This document shows positions 8,860-18,003 of a stretch of 64,000 nt of DNA, piece by piece; the stretch's first letter is position 1; each line of letters begins with the position of its first letter. The DNA lies in contig CAJTLT010000003.1 of the NCBI GenBank assembly GCA_910577375.1, forward strand, positions 138,414 through 202,413, written 5' to 3'. A program made the position numbers and the translations under genes. This DNA is from an uncultured Christensenella sp. GTDB taxonomy: Bacteria > Bacillota > Clostridia > Christensenellales > Borkfalkiaceae. The notes below the pieces were generated by a model. It was not told the DNA's origin and made no database searches. It saw only the letters and a list, made by a program, of their open reading frames with translations.

Positions 8860-10002
8860 TTAATCCGCAATATATACGATTTCTCCGCCTACAACCGTTA
8901 AAACCACGTTGAACGCTTCGTCAAGCAAAGTAAAATCGGCAACGGCCCATTGTTTTATTACTCCGTATTCGTTTTCAAGCCCGAGATTTTTTGCGGGATT
9001 GTACGTTGCGCAATCCAAAGCGCGTTCTGTAGGGCAGCCGCACTTTTCAACAAGATTTTTAACCGCCTTATTCATTTTAAGAACGCTTCCCGCAAGCGTT
9101 CCGTCTTCCAGCCTTGCCTCGCCGTCTTTCACGTAAACGGTATGTCCGCCCAATTCGGATATGCCGTCCGCCCCGCCTTTTGCCCGCATAGCGTCGGTTA
9201 TAAGCACAACCTTGTCATACGGTTTGTTTTTTAAAAGTAATTTTACGGCGGGAACTGAAACGTGTACCGTATCCGCAATCAGCTCGCAGCAAAGCGCATC
9301 GGATAACAGCGCCGCCCCGACAACGCCTATTTCTCTGTGACGGAAAGGAGATTGCGCGTTAAATGTATGCGTAACGCACGAAAGCCCCAAACCAACCGCG
9401 TCGGCAACTTGTTTTCCGCTTGCACCGCTGTGCCCGACAGAAACTGTAGCTCCGCAGCTTTTGATATGCTTTATAAGCTGTTCCGCCCCCTCTTGTTCGG
9501 GCGCGAGAGTAACCAATCTGATATTATTTCCCGACTCTGCCGAAAGCGCCGAAAACACTTCCGCCGAAGGATTTAAAATATGTTCTTTAGACTGCGCGCC
9601 GATATACTTTTCCGAAATAAACGGACCTTCCAGATGCGCGCCCAAAACACGCGCTCCGCGCCCGCGTTTGAAACCTGCTACGGCTTTGAGAGCTTTTTCT
9701 GTTTCCGCGGCTGGGCGAGTCATCGTTGTAGCCAGAAAAGAAGTTGTTCCCTCTTTTACAAGCGTTTCGGATATAATCGACAAAGCCTCCCGCGTTCCGT
9801 CCATAACGTCCGCGCCGCCCGCGCCGTGGATATGCTCGTCGATAAACCCCGCAGTCAGCAAACAATCCCCCGTTTCAATTATAGGCTTAACGCTTTGAGA
9901 CGGCGGTGAAATCCGCGCTATTCTTCCGTTTTTTATACCTATATCCGCACGGATAATTCCTTTGCCGCGGATATAAACCTTTACGTTTGCAAATCCCTTC
10001 AT
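8860..10002 (-). CDS. nagA: N-acetylglucosamine-6-phosphate deacetylase
   Basis: This 380-residue amidohydrolase deacetylates GlcNAc-6-phosphate to glucosamine-6-phosphate. It shows the metal motif 'DEHIHGAGG', the 'GAHLEGPFI' segment with its Glu, 'VSVGHSGAS', 'VTHTFNAQSP' and the catalytic Asp in 'VLITDAM'. Length and order match NagA. Its ATG overlaps the nagB stop (ATGA), so the two are translationally coupled and together feed amino sugars to fructose-6-phosphate. Confidence 0.95.
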   Translation of the reverse strand: MKGFANVKVYIRGKGIIRADIGIKNGRIARISPPSQSVKPIIETGDCLLTAGFIDEHIHGAGGADVMDGTREALSIISETLVKEGTTSFLATTMTRPAAETEKALKAVAGFKRGRGARVLGAHLEGPFISEKYIGAQSKEHILNPSAEVFSALSAESGNNIRLVTLAPEQEGAEQLIKHIKSCGATVSVGHSGASGKQVADAVGLGLSCVTHTFNAQSPFRHREIGVVGAALLSDALCCELIADTVHVSVPAVKLLLKNKPYDKVVLITDAMRAKGGADGISELGGHTVYVKDGEARLEDGTLAGSVLKMNKAVKNLVEKCGCPTERALDCATYNPAKNLGLENEYGVIKQWAVADFTLLDEAFNVVLTVVGGEIVYIAD

Positions 10003-10721
10003 AACCGCGCCGCCGCTTCTTTATCAGCTATCAATATACAATCGGGGTGCAGTTGAAGTATGCTTGCGGGCAGACTTTCCGTTATTTCTCCCTTTACTGC
10101 GCCGTAAACCGCGTCCGCCTTGTTAGCGCCGCTTGCAAGAACAAGTATCTTTTTTGCCCGCATAATATTTTTAGGTCCCATTGTATACGCTTTGACGGGC
10201 ACGTCCTCTATATTGTCAAACAACCGAGCGTTATCGCGTATAGTGCTTTCTGCAAGCTTAACAACGTGGACCTCTGTACCGAACAGCGTAAAAGGCTCGT
10301 TAAACGCTATGTGCCCGTTGCTTCCAAGCCCCAAAAGCTGTATATCCTGCTGTAATCCGCTTAAAACTTCGTTGTATCTTTCACATTCTTTTTCTGCGTC
10401 GGGCGCGGAACCGTTTTCTATGTAAGTATTTTTCAAATCCACGTCCAAACCGTTGAAAAGATTTTCCCTCATAAAACTTGCGTAGCTGTTTTTGTCGCTG
10501 CCGTCAAGCCCGACGTATTCGTCAAGGTTTACCGTTTTTATATTTTTATAGCTCGTACCGTTTGCCTTAAAATCTTCCTTCATTTTGCCGTAAAGTCCCA
10601 ACGGCGTAGTCCCCGTTGCAAGTCCGAGAACCGCGTCGGGCTTGTTTTTTACCGTTTCAACCATTATTTCAAACGCCTTTCGGCTCATCTCTTCATAGTC
10701 TTCCGTAATTATAACTTTCAT
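9999..10721 (-). CDS. nagB: Glucosamine-6-phosphate deaminase
   Basis: This 240-residue protein starts at the ATG at 10721, chosen because GGAG lies 7 nt upstream and 'MKVIITEDYEEMS' is the usual NagB N-terminus; an in-frame extension to 10772 would run through a terminator. Motifs are 'GLATGTTPLGLY', 'NLDEYVGL' with the catalytic Asp, and 'LGLGSNGHIAFNEP'. It converts glucosamine-6-phosphate to fructose-6-phosphate plus ammonia. It overlaps nagA by 4 nt. No GlcNAc transporter gene is adjacent, so the substrate may arrive through the ABC system or from cell-wall recycling. Confidence 0.95.
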   Translation of the reverse strand: MKVIITEDYEEMSRKAFEIMVETVKNKPDAVLGLATGTTPLGLYGKMKEDFKANGTSYKNIKTVNLDEYVGLDGSDKNSYASFMRENLFNGLDVDLKNTYIENGSAPDAEKECERYNEVLSGLQQDIQLLGLGSNGHIAFNEPFTLFGTEVHVVKLAESTIRDNARLFDNIEDVPVKAYTMGPKNIMRAKKILVLASGANKADAVYGAVKGEITESLPASILQLHPDCILIADKEAAARL

Positions 10722-10733
10722 ATGCTTTCTCCG

Positions 10734-10764
10734 TAAAAAAATCCCCGCACTGTACGGGCGGGGA
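10734..10764 (-). terminator. Terminator upstream of nagB
   Basis: On the minus strand a TCCCCGC/GCGGGGA stem with a loop of about 9 nt is followed by a run of seven T. It lies just after the stop at 10773, ending the ATPase/membrane-protein unit before nagB. Confidence 0.8.
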
Positions 10765-10772
10765 AACTTCAT

Positions 10773-12068
10773 TTAAATTAATTCCGTCCGGAAACCTGCG
10801 CCGTCAGCTTCGCCCGACGTCGGGTTTTCCCGTTTTTCGTTACACAACAACAAAACCAGAGTTCTTACAACCATAATCGTTGCAAACGCGCCGTATGCGC
10901 CGAGAGCAACCGCGCTGCCTGTCAAAACAAAACCCGAACAAACCGCGGCAACGGCTGAAATAAACGCCGCTATATGCGAATAAGAACCGATAAGCTTTGC
11001 GCACTTACCGAACGTATCGCAAAACTCTTTCTTCTTGATTTTGTTTAAAGCAAAACACAACAGCATACAGCCCGCAATTATGAGTTCCGCCACAATAATC
11101 AAGAAAACGCAATTCATCAGCTCCACTAAAAACAGCAACGGCAAACCGTCGTAATAAAGGCTTTTTATAAATTTATCCGCCGCAACGCGATTATCGCCGT
11201 CGGAAACAGCAAATCCGTTATTCTCTCCGTAAATCCCGCCGAACGATATAATTCCGTATGAATACGATTTAAAAGAGGCAATCGCCATATCCCCAAAAAG
11301 GCAGAAATACGTTCCCTCCGATTTTAATGTAAGAAAGTAATAATATCCGCGCAAGGTCGGAATTCTCTCGCCTGTAACGGAATAAATATCGGGATAATAT
11401 TTATCTACGTATAAAGCATAAACCGAACGGTTATAATTTTCCGCCGACAACTCGGCTTTTTTATCTTCCAGCTCTTTTAACCGAGCGTTGACGTCCTCGT
11501 CGTCAAGCGATTTAAGAAAATTTATATAAGTTTCCGCGTCCGTATCGGTTATCGGTTTTTCCCTGCCCGTGTAACGCACCGCAAACCGATAAGACTTTTT
11601 TTCGCTTTCGCCGAGGTTTTTATAGCTTTCGTAACTTATTTCTTCAGTTCCGCCGTTTTTAACGCAATATGCTTCGAAATCGTCGTATACCGAGCTAACG
11701 TTGCGGGAATCAGCAATAAACTGATATCCGTTAAACGCATAAACGCTTTTATCGTTTTCGTCGGTAAACGTGTTGATAAGCACGTCTCCGCCGCCCGAAG
11801 ATATATTCGCTTTGCCGTCTTTTATCGTTACCGAAATAGGCTCGGCTGTTTCAGACCCGATAAACGCGTTATAAACAAACTCTCGGAATTCCTCCGCCCC
11901 GCCGTAATAAGCCGAAAAGGTAAGCGTTTTACCAGCAAAAATTCCTAAAAACAGAAAAATCACTGCGAGAACGCTTGTGAGTAAAATATTTGCAAACCCG
12001 CATTTTGTACTTTCTTTTGCCCAGGTATCCGAAAATAACGAAAGAGTAAATCTTTTAAGCCAATTCAT
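10773..12068 (-). CDS. Membrane protein, possibly DUF1189/maltodextrose-utilisation (YvdJ) like
   Basis: A protein of about 431 residues with one N-terminal membrane segment (after 'NWLKRFTLSLFSD'), an extracytoplasmic region of about 250 residues rich in Tyr and Glu, and about three or four C-terminal membrane segments. Topology, the 'FTLSLF' start and the location directly after an MsmX/UgpC-type ATPase recall DUF1189 proteins found in maltodextrin operons, but this family call is tentative. The start is uncertain: a TTG at 12083 sits directly against GGGAG, while the ATG at 12068 is 15 nt from it. It is followed by a terminator. Confidence 0.6.
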   Translation of the reverse strand: MNWLKRFTLSLFSDTWAKESTKCGFANILLTSVLAVIFLFLGIFAGKTLTFSAYYGGAEEFREFVYNAFIGSETAEPISVTIKDGKANISSGGGDVLINTFTDENDKSVYAFNGYQFIADSRNVSSVYDDFEAYCVKNGGTEEISYESYKNLGESEKKSYRFAVRYTGREKPITDTDAETYINFLKSLDDEDVNARLKELEDKKAELSAENYNRSVYALYVDKYYPDIYSVTGERIPTLRGYYYFLTLKSEGTYFCLFGDMAIASFKSYSYGIISFGGIYGENNGFAVSDGDNRVAADKFIKSLYYDGLPLLFLVELMNCVFLIIVAELIIAGCMLLCFALNKIKKKEFCDTFGKCAKLIGSYSHIAAFISAVAAVCSGFVLTGSAVALGAYGAFATIMVVRTLVLLLCNEKRENPTSGEADGAGFRTELI

Positions 12069-12091
12069 ACAGTCGGATTTCAACTCCCGAA

Positions 12092-13330
12092 TTATTTATT
12101 GCCGTATTCTCTTCCCATTATAGCTTCTTCCGTTTCGCTGTCAAACAAATGAATGTGTTTTTCGTCGAAAGCAACGTCGACAACGTCGCCGTTGTTATAT
12201 CCCGTTCTTTCGGAAACGCATACTACGAAATCATTGCTGTCTTCGGTAAGATGCACAAAAAGCTGCGTGGTATTGCCGAGCACTTCCTTTAACGTGAGCG
12301 AAGTTTTCAAACCGCTTTTTACCGTAGTTATATTTTCGCCGCGCACGCCGAGTGTAACTGTGTGCTGTTCGCCGTCAAGGTACTCGGGTTTGATAACGCG
12401 CAGCTTTGAAAGCTTATAGCCTATCGTCTGCCCGTTTTCAAACGTAACGTTCAGCAATTCGCCGGCTTTTTGTATAGTTACGTCAAAAAAGTTCATTTGC
12501 GGAGTGCCGATAAACCCTGCAACGAATTTGTTGTCGGGGAAATCGAAAAGATTCGTAGGCGTGTCAATCTGCTGAACAATGCCAAGCTTCATAACCACAA
12601 TGCGCGTACCCATTGTCATAGCTTCTATCTGGTCGTGGGTAACGTATATAAAAGTAGTTTTAAGCTTGCCGTGCAGTTTCACTATTTCCGCGCGCATCGC
12701 GGCGCGGAGCTTTGCGTCGAGGTTGGATAAAGGTTCGTCCAAAAGGAAAACCTTAGGGTTGCGGACAATCGCTCTTCCAAGCGCGATACGCTGTCTTTGT
12801 CCGCCGGACATTTCACCGGGTTTTTTATTGAGCTGTTCTTCTATGTTGAGAACCTGCGCCGCCCAGTTAACCTTTTCTTTGATTTCGGCTTTTGTAAAAT
12901 GCCGCATTATCTTTTTTTCTTTGCCGTTTTTATCGGTAATAACGTCGGGCACTTTCTTCATTTTCAACCCGAACGCAATATTATCGTAAGCCGTCATATG
13001 CGGATAAAGCGCATAGCTTTGGAACACCATGGCAATATCTCTGCTTTTGGGGTCCACGTCGTTTACAAGCTTATCGCCTATGTAAAGATTTCCTTCGGAA
13101 ATTTCCTCAAGCCCCGCAATCATTCTCAGCGTGGTCGATTTACCGCAGCCCGAAGGCCCTACGAAAACGATAAATTCGCCGTCCTCTATTTCCATATTGA
13201 AATCTTTTACGGCTACGAATTCCTTTTCCTTTTTAGGCAGCTTACCCTTGTTTTTTATAAACTGAATAAGGCTGAATTTGTTTCTCGTTTTATATCTTTT
13301 ATAAATGTGCTGTAACGACAACCCCGCCAT
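12092..13330 (-). CDS. ugpC: Sugar ABC transporter ATP-binding protein (UgpC/MsmX type)
   Basis: This 412-residue ATPase carries Walker A 'GPSGCGKS' (58-65), Q-loop 'MVFQSYALYP', signature 'MSGGQRQR', Walker B 'VFLLDEP', a D-loop 'LSNLDAKLR' and H-loop 'THD', followed by a TOBE regulatory domain. Two lysine-rich insertions are unusual: about residues 16-38, before the conserved 'FVAVKDFNMEIEDGEF' region, and one around 'DKNGKEKKIMRHFT' before the signature. Such ATPases commonly energise several CUT1 importers; the importer at 876-5839 lacks its own ATPase and shares a promoter element with this gene. Confidence 0.93.
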   Translation of the reverse strand: MAGLSLQHIYKRYKTRNKFSLIQFIKNKGKLPKKEKEFVAVKDFNMEIEDGEFIVFVGPSGCGKSTTLRMIAGLEEISEGNLYIGDKLVNDVDPKSRDIAMVFQSYALYPHMTAYDNIAFGLKMKKVPDVITDKNGKEKKIMRHFTKAEIKEKVNWAAQVLNIEEQLNKKPGEMSGGQRQRIALGRAIVRNPKVFLLDEPLSNLDAKLRAAMRAEIVKLHGKLKTTFIYVTHDQIEAMTMGTRIVVMKLGIVQQIDTPTNLFDFPDNKFVAGFIGTPQMNFFDVTIQKAGELLNVTFENGQTIGYKLSKLRVIKPEYLDGEQHTVTLGVRGENITTVKSGLKTSLTLKEVLGNTTQLFVHLTEDSNDFVVCVSERTGYNNGDVVDVAFDEKHIHLFDSETEEAIMGREYGNK

Positions 13331-13360
13331 TGATTAAATTCCTCCCTGTAATTTAAATTT

Positions 13361-13389
13361 ATTATATCATTGCAACGGCGTGTTTTCAA
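13361..13389 (-). promoter_or_regulatory. Promoter of the ABC ATPase gene
   Basis: On the minus strand TTGAAA (13384-13389) and TATAAT (13361-13366) are separated by 17 nt. A strong RBS (GGGAGG) precedes the start at 13330. Copy B of the shared element begins 10 nt upstream of the -35 box. Confidence 0.8.
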
Positions 13390-13399
13390 CGGTCGCCCT

Positions 13400-13424
13400 G
13401 CTTCCACTATTTGACTGTTTGTTT
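13400..13424 (-). promoter_or_regulatory. Shared upstream element, copy B
   Basis: This 25-bp sequence is identical to copy A (7636-7660) at 22 positions and keeps the same 10-nt distance to the -35 box. It starts GCTTCCACT and ends ACTGTTTGTTT on the plus strand. Confidence 0.72.
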
Positions 13425-13461
13425 TGTTTGCGTTTCCAAAAAATAAAACCGTTTTTATTTT

Positions 13462-15474
13462 TTAAAACTTTAATTTCCCGTTTTCGATAACTACGGTTTT
13501 GCTTAAAATTATATTTCGGGAAGAACTTCCCGCCATAATTCTGTAAACGCCGTCGTTCACGCGCCAGCAATCTTCCGCAACTGAATAATACGCAAACGCG
13601 CGGCTTGTAAGCTTTACGGTAACTTTTTTCTTTTCACCCGCGGCCAATTTAACTTTTTCAAAGCTTTTCAGCTCCTTTATCGGGCGGTACACTACGGGCG
13701 AACATTCCTGAACGTAAATCTGGGCAATCTCGCTTCCGTCCGTTACGGAAACGTTTTTGATATAAAAACTCACTTCAGCGTCCGAACCGTCTGCCTTAAC
13801 TTTTAAATCCGAATAAACGAATTCCGAATAACTCAGACCGAATCCGAAAGGATATTTTATAAACTGCGGGTGTCTGTCATAATAACGATAGCCTACGTCA
13901 AGCCCTTCGGAATAACGCGTAACGGCGGTATCCACGTACCCGCCCGCAACGGCGGAACTTTGAAAGTTTACAGGGAACGTTTCAGAAAGCTTTCCGCTCG
14001 GATTTACTTTTCCGCAAAGGATATTGCAAAGCGCGTTCAGCCCGCGTTCGCCGCAAAAACCCGCATAAATTATAGCCTTTACTTTATGTTCCCATGCGCT
14101 CACGTCTATAGCAGAACCCGCAAAAATAACAACCACGGTGTTAGGATTTATCGCCGCCAAATCTTCTATAGCGCGCTCCTGCGCAAGAGGAAGACGCATA
14201 TCGGCTCTGTCATTAGCTTCCGCCTCGATATTAATGCCTGTTCCCGCGCACACGATATTTATATCCGCGGAGGCTGCGTAATTTTTACCCTGTTGCGGTT
14301 TAGCAGCATAATGCGCATAGCCGTTAGTGCCAAGCACCTTATCATAATAGTACATACTTTCGAACGGAATTTTTACGCCGAGTTCATCCTCCAAAAGCTT
14401 GACCAAATCAAAATTTTCGGTTAAAGATACCACGCGCGAACTTCCGTCGCCCGCGAGCATACCGCGCTCCGGTTTTGCATAACAGCCGAAAACAGCTATC
14501 TTCGCGCCCTTTTTAAGTGGCAATATCCAGCTTTCGTTTTTGAGCAGAACCATACCTTCTTCTGCAATTTTTTGCGCGGCGACAAGACGTTCTTCAACCG
14601 TTCTTTTAACCCCCTTGCCGTTTTGCATTTCTTTGCAGCGGTAAGCAAGTTTCAACACTCTCTCCGCACAGGCGTCTATTTCTTCTTCCGTAATTTTACC
14701 CGCTTTGTAATCTTCCATACACTGCAGGTAATTTTTTTCATTGAACGGAAATTCTATATCGCATCCCGCTTTTGCAGAAGAAGTGCGGTTACGCACCGCC
14801 TCCCAATCGGAATACATCGCCCCGTCAAACCCGAACTCTTCGCGCAGAACTTTAAATCCCTTTGTATTTTCGCTCGCATACTGCCCGTTAATCCTGTTAT
14901 AAGCGCTCATCATCGAAACGGGTTTTGCCTTGCACGCAATTTCAAACGGAACATAATATATTTCGCGCAAAGTCCTCTCGTCAATTTCGCTTGACTGTTC
15001 GAAACGGTTATATTCCAGATTATTGCAACAAAAGTGCTTTAAGCACGCGCCTATCCCGCGCGATTGAACGCCGTTTATATAGCTTGCGGCAATTTCGCCA
15101 GCCAAAACGGGGTCTTCGGAAAAATATTCGAAATTTCTGCCGTTCAGCGGGTGGCGTTTTATATTCGCCCCGGGTCCGAGAAGTATATCCGTTTCTTTTT
15201 CATAACAGTCGTCCGCAAGGCATTCGCCCATAAGCGCGGCACAGCTTTTATCCCAGGTATTTGCAAGCGACTGCGACGAGGGATAAGAAACCGACGGAAG
15301 AGTTACCGTTTCGCCCTTTTCGTTCTTGCGTTCAGCCCTCAGACCTATCGGTCCGTCAGACACCGACACGGACGGAAGCTTTCCGTTAAAATCCATAGTA
15401 TGCCAAAAACCGTTGCTGCACAAAAGCCTAATTTTTTCTTCCGCAGACAAATCTTTTACCGTATATCTTTTCAT
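13462..15474 (-). CDS. Glycoside hydrolase family 3 beta-glucosidase-like enzyme, cytoplasmic
   Basis: This 670-residue protein without a signal peptide has the canonical GH3 order. The N-terminal barrel has 'KHFCCNNLEYNR' and the nucleophile Asp223 in 'AMYSDWEA'. The (alpha/beta)6 sandwich starts at 'EGMVLLKNESWILPL', and a fibronectin-III-like domain contains 'EIAQIYVQE'. The expected activity is removal of beta-linked glucose (or xylose/GlcNAc) from short oligosaccharides after uptake. It has its own promoter with copy C of the shared element, tying it to the transporter and ATPase. Confidence 0.92.
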   Translation of the reverse strand: MKRYTVKDLSAEEKIRLLCSNGFWHTMDFNGKLPSVSVSDGPIGLRAERKNEKGETVTLPSVSYPSSQSLANTWDKSCAALMGECLADDCYEKETDILLGPGANIKRHPLNGRNFEYFSEDPVLAGEIAASYINGVQSRGIGACLKHFCCNNLEYNRFEQSSEIDERTLREIYYVPFEIACKAKPVSMMSAYNRINGQYASENTKGFKVLREEFGFDGAMYSDWEAVRNRTSSAKAGCDIEFPFNEKNYLQCMEDYKAGKITEEEIDACAERVLKLAYRCKEMQNGKGVKRTVEERLVAAQKIAEEGMVLLKNESWILPLKKGAKIAVFGCYAKPERGMLAGDGSSRVVSLTENFDLVKLLEDELGVKIPFESMYYYDKVLGTNGYAHYAAKPQQGKNYAASADINIVCAGTGINIEAEANDRADMRLPLAQERAIEDLAAINPNTVVVIFAGSAIDVSAWEHKVKAIIYAGFCGERGLNALCNILCGKVNPSGKLSETFPVNFQSSAVAGGYVDTAVTRYSEGLDVGYRYYDRHPQFIKYPFGFGLSYSEFVYSDLKVKADGSDAEVSFYIKNVSVTDGSEIAQIYVQECSPVVYRPIKELKSFEKVKLAAGEKKKVTVKLTSRAFAYYSVAEDCWRVNDGVYRIMAGSSSRNIILSKTVVIENGKLKF

Positions 15475-15509
15475 TTTTTACCTTGCGCCAAAATTTATTT
15501 TATAAATAG

Positions 15510-15538
15510 ATTATATATATAAAAGCGTCAATTATCAA
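15510..15538 (-). promoter_or_regulatory. Promoter of the cytoplasmic GH3 gene
   Basis: On the minus strand TTGATA (15533-15538) and TATAAT (15510-15515) are separated by 17 nt, about 36 nt upstream of the start codon. Confidence 0.78.
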
Positions 15539-15548
15539 TACCGCCGAC

Positions 15549-15573
15549 GCTTCCGTTTTTTTGGTGTTTTACT
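15549..15573 (-). promoter_or_regulatory. Shared upstream element, copy C
   Basis: This copy starts with the same GCTTCC hexamer and keeps the T-rich middle and TGTTT core. It lies exactly 10 nt upstream of the -35 box, like copies A and B. It is the most diverged copy. The rest of the 15574-15785 gap shows no gene. Confidence 0.6.
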
Positions 15574-15784
15574 ATTATTTGTTTCCACATTTTAAAAGCT
15601 GAAAAACCGACTGTCACATATTTATGCGCTATTTCCCGAGGCTTTTATCCCTCGCCTCAATGCACCGTAAAATTCAAGAACAGCTCTCTCCTCTGCGCCG
15701 ATACCGCAAATTATTCCGTTAAGATAACGCCAAAGCCCGCAAATCTCTCTTTTCAATAATTTAACACAGTTTACTAAACAAAAT

Positions 15785-15821
15785 AACGCCCGCGTTTGAA
15801 TCCAAACGCGGGCGTTTTTAT
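15785..15821 (-). terminator. Terminator after glf
   Basis: A stem of about 15 bp (AACGCCCGCGTTT with AAACGCGGGCGTT, loop GAATCC) lies just downstream of the glf stop. A T-rich tract follows on the minus strand. Confidence 0.8.
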
Positions 15822-15834
15822 CCTTATTTCAAGT

Positions 15835-16929
15835 TTAAAGTATTCTTTTCGCAAGGTCCAGCGCGTTCCTCACGATTTTATCCATATCGTAATATTTGTA
15901 ATCCGCAAGTCTTCCGCCGAGGATATAACCTTTCTCCAAAGCAAGCGCAATATATTTCTGCGCCAACGCGTTATTCTTTTCGTCGTTGACGGGATAATAC
16001 GGCTCGTCTCCCGCGCGCCACTGTTTGGAATACTCTTCGGTTATAACCGTTTTCGGCTGTTTTCCGAATTCAAAATGCTTGTGTTCTATTACGCGCGTAT
16101 ACGGCACGTCGTGGGAAGTATAATTGACAACGGCGTTGCCCTGATAATTTTCGCAATCCAGAACTTTGGATTTGAATTCAAGAGAACGGTATTCAAGATT
16201 ACCATAGCAAAATCCAAAAAGTTCGTCAATCGCGCCGGTATATAAAACCTTGTCCGCAATGCCGTTGAATTCTTCGTTATCCGCGGCATATACGGCACCC
16301 AACCGTACTTCGCTGCCTTCCAGAAGTTTCTCTATAATACCCGTATATCCGCCCGTCGGGATACCTTGATATCTGTCGTTAAAATAGTTGTTGTCGTAAG
16401 TAAACCTCACAGGCAGCCGCTTTATAATAAACGCGGGCAGCTCCCTGCAGCTTCTTCCCCACTGCTTTTCGGTATAGTCTTTAACGAGAATTTTATAAAT
16501 ATCTTCCCCGACCATAGATATGGCTTGTTCTTCGAGATTTTTCGGCTCGGATATGCCCGAAGAACGCACTTGTTCCCCGATAATTTTCTGCGCCTGCTGC
16601 GGAGTGGTAACTCCCCACATTTTGGAGAACGTGTTCATATTGAAAGGCAGATTATAAACCGTTCCCTTATAATTCGCCACAGGGGAATTTATATAGTTGT
16701 TGAATTCGGCAAAGGAGTTAACGTATTCCCAAACCTCTTTGTCGCTTGTGTGGAAGATATGCGCGCCGTATTTATGCACTGTCACGCCTTCCACGTTTTC
16801 GGTATAGATATTTCCGCCGATATGATTGCGCTTATCTATAACAATGCACTTTTTACCTTTTTTCGTTGCCTCGTGTGCAAATACCGCGCCGAAAAGTCCT
16901 GCGCCGACTATGAGATAATCGTATTTCAT
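15835..16929 (-). CDS. glf: UDP-galactopyranose mutase
   Basis: This 364-residue flavoenzyme interconverts UDP-galactopyranose and UDP-galactofuranose. It opens with the FAD dinucleotide-binding motif 'YLIVGAGLFGAVFA' and 'VIDKRNHIGGN'. It continues with 'VHKYGAHIFHTSD', 'YTEKQWG' and 'RVIEHKHFE' and ends with 'GRLADYKYYDMD', all characteristic of prokaryotic Glf. Its start is 1 nt after the stop of the upstream glycosyltransferase gene. The presence of Glf implies galactofuranose in a cell-surface glycan. Confidence 0.97.
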   Translation of the reverse strand: MKYDYLIVGAGLFGAVFAHEATKKGKKCIVIDKRNHIGGNIYTENVEGVTVHKYGAHIFHTSDKEVWEYVNSFAEFNNYINSPVANYKGTVYNLPFNMNTFSKMWGVTTPQQAQKIIGEQVRSSGISEPKNLEEQAISMVGEDIYKILVKDYTEKQWGRSCRELPAFIIKRLPVRFTYDNNYFNDRYQGIPTGGYTGIIEKLLEGSEVRLGAVYAADNEEFNGIADKVLYTGAIDELFGFCYGNLEYRSLEFKSKVLDCENYQGNAVVNYTSHDVPYTRVIEHKHFEFGKQPKTVITEEYSKQWRAGDEPYYPVNDEKNNALAQKYIALALEKGYILGGRLADYKYYDMDKIVRNALDLAKRIL

Positions 16930-16930
16930 A

Positions 16931-17956
16931 TTAACCGAGTTTCACTCTCTTGCAAAGTATATTATATCCTACCGTCGTAATAAATCCGCGGAGTCTCCAA
17001 GGCAGATAGTTTACCGCAGTTGCATAAGACCGCGTTCTTAATTTATTATAAAGCTTTCTGTCGTTCTTTTTTATATGCCGCCACATCTCTTTCAAAGCGG
17101 TTTTTCTCTCTTTGGAACTTTCCGCGCACGTGAAAAACAAAGTGTTCATCATAACCGCCTGCAAGGCGTGCCACATATAATTTTTCAGACCTTTCGGCAA
17201 ACTCTTTATCTCACTCCATTTATACGCGTCCGCCATAAGCAACATTACGCGTATCTGCTGGTCATATCTCTTTACAAGGTTTTTGCGGTTGACAGACTGG
17301 TCCGCCCGCCCTATGTAATAGTGATACAAATCAACGTTGAGGTAATAAACGTTGCGCATAAATGGCAGAGGTCTGTAAACAAAATAATTGTCCTCGTAAA
17401 AAGTATGTTCGGGCAGTACTATGCCGCATTCTTTTACTTTATCGAGTTTAAACACCACCGAGTGCATCAGCAACATATGCGAATAGTGGAACTTTTTAAC
17501 CTTATCCCAGCCGAATATCTGCCCCTGCGGCATTTTCTTGGTATATCCGCTTACATACTTTGTGTTGTCCGCCGCATGGTCGTAAACGAAATTGGTTATA
17601 TAAAGGTCTACGTCCGCGTTTTCCTCAATGTGCTTTTTCATAACGGCTATAAGCTGTTCGAGCGCGTCTTTATCCAGCCAGTCGTCAGAATCCACAACCT
17701 TGAAATATCTGCCGCTTGCAAGCTTTAAGCCTTCGTTTATTCCCGAACCGTGCCCGCCGTTTTCCTTATCAACGACCTTCACGATATCAGGATACCGCTC
17801 CGCATATTCGTTTGCAATTTTAATTGTATCGTCTTTTGAACCGTCGTTTACAATAATTATTTCAACGTCGTCGCCCCCGACAAGCAGGCTGTCGACGCAT
17901 TTACGCATATAAGCCTGAGAGTTATAGCAAGGCACCGTAAAGCTTATAATTTTCAT
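16931..17956 (-). CDS. Family 2 glycosyltransferase
   Basis: A 341-residue GT-A enzyme: 'SFTVPCYNSQAYMRKCVDSLL' opens the nucleotide-binding fold, 'IIVNDGSKDDT' follows and the metal-binding DxD-type motif is 'VVDSDDWLD'. The C-terminal third contains Trp- and Tyr-rich helices but no clear membrane span. It is almost fused with glf, so UDP-Galf or another nucleotide sugar is the likely donor for capsule or wall polysaccharide. The acceptor is unknown. Confidence 0.88.
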   Translation of the reverse strand: MKIISFTVPCYNSQAYMRKCVDSLLVGGDDVEIIIVNDGSKDDTIKIANEYAERYPDIVKVVDKENGGHGSGINEGLKLASGRYFKVVDSDDWLDKDALEQLIAVMKKHIEENADVDLYITNFVYDHAADNTKYVSGYTKKMPQGQIFGWDKVKKFHYSHMLLMHSVVFKLDKVKECGIVLPEHTFYEDNYFVYRPLPFMRNVYYLNVDLYHYYIGRADQSVNRKNLVKRYDQQIRVMLLMADAYKWSEIKSLPKGLKNYMWHALQAVMMNTLFFTCAESSKERKTALKEMWRHIKKNDRKLYNKLRTRSYATAVNYLPWRLRGFITTVGYNILCKRVKLG

Positions 17957-18003
17957 TAATTTTCTCCTTAGTGATAATTACGCTATATCTTTCTTCCGTC
18001 TTA

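Noticed and set aside
10722..10772. N-terminal extension of nagB to 10772
   Set aside because: The extra codons run through a terminator hairpin, and the ATG at 10721 has a good RBS.
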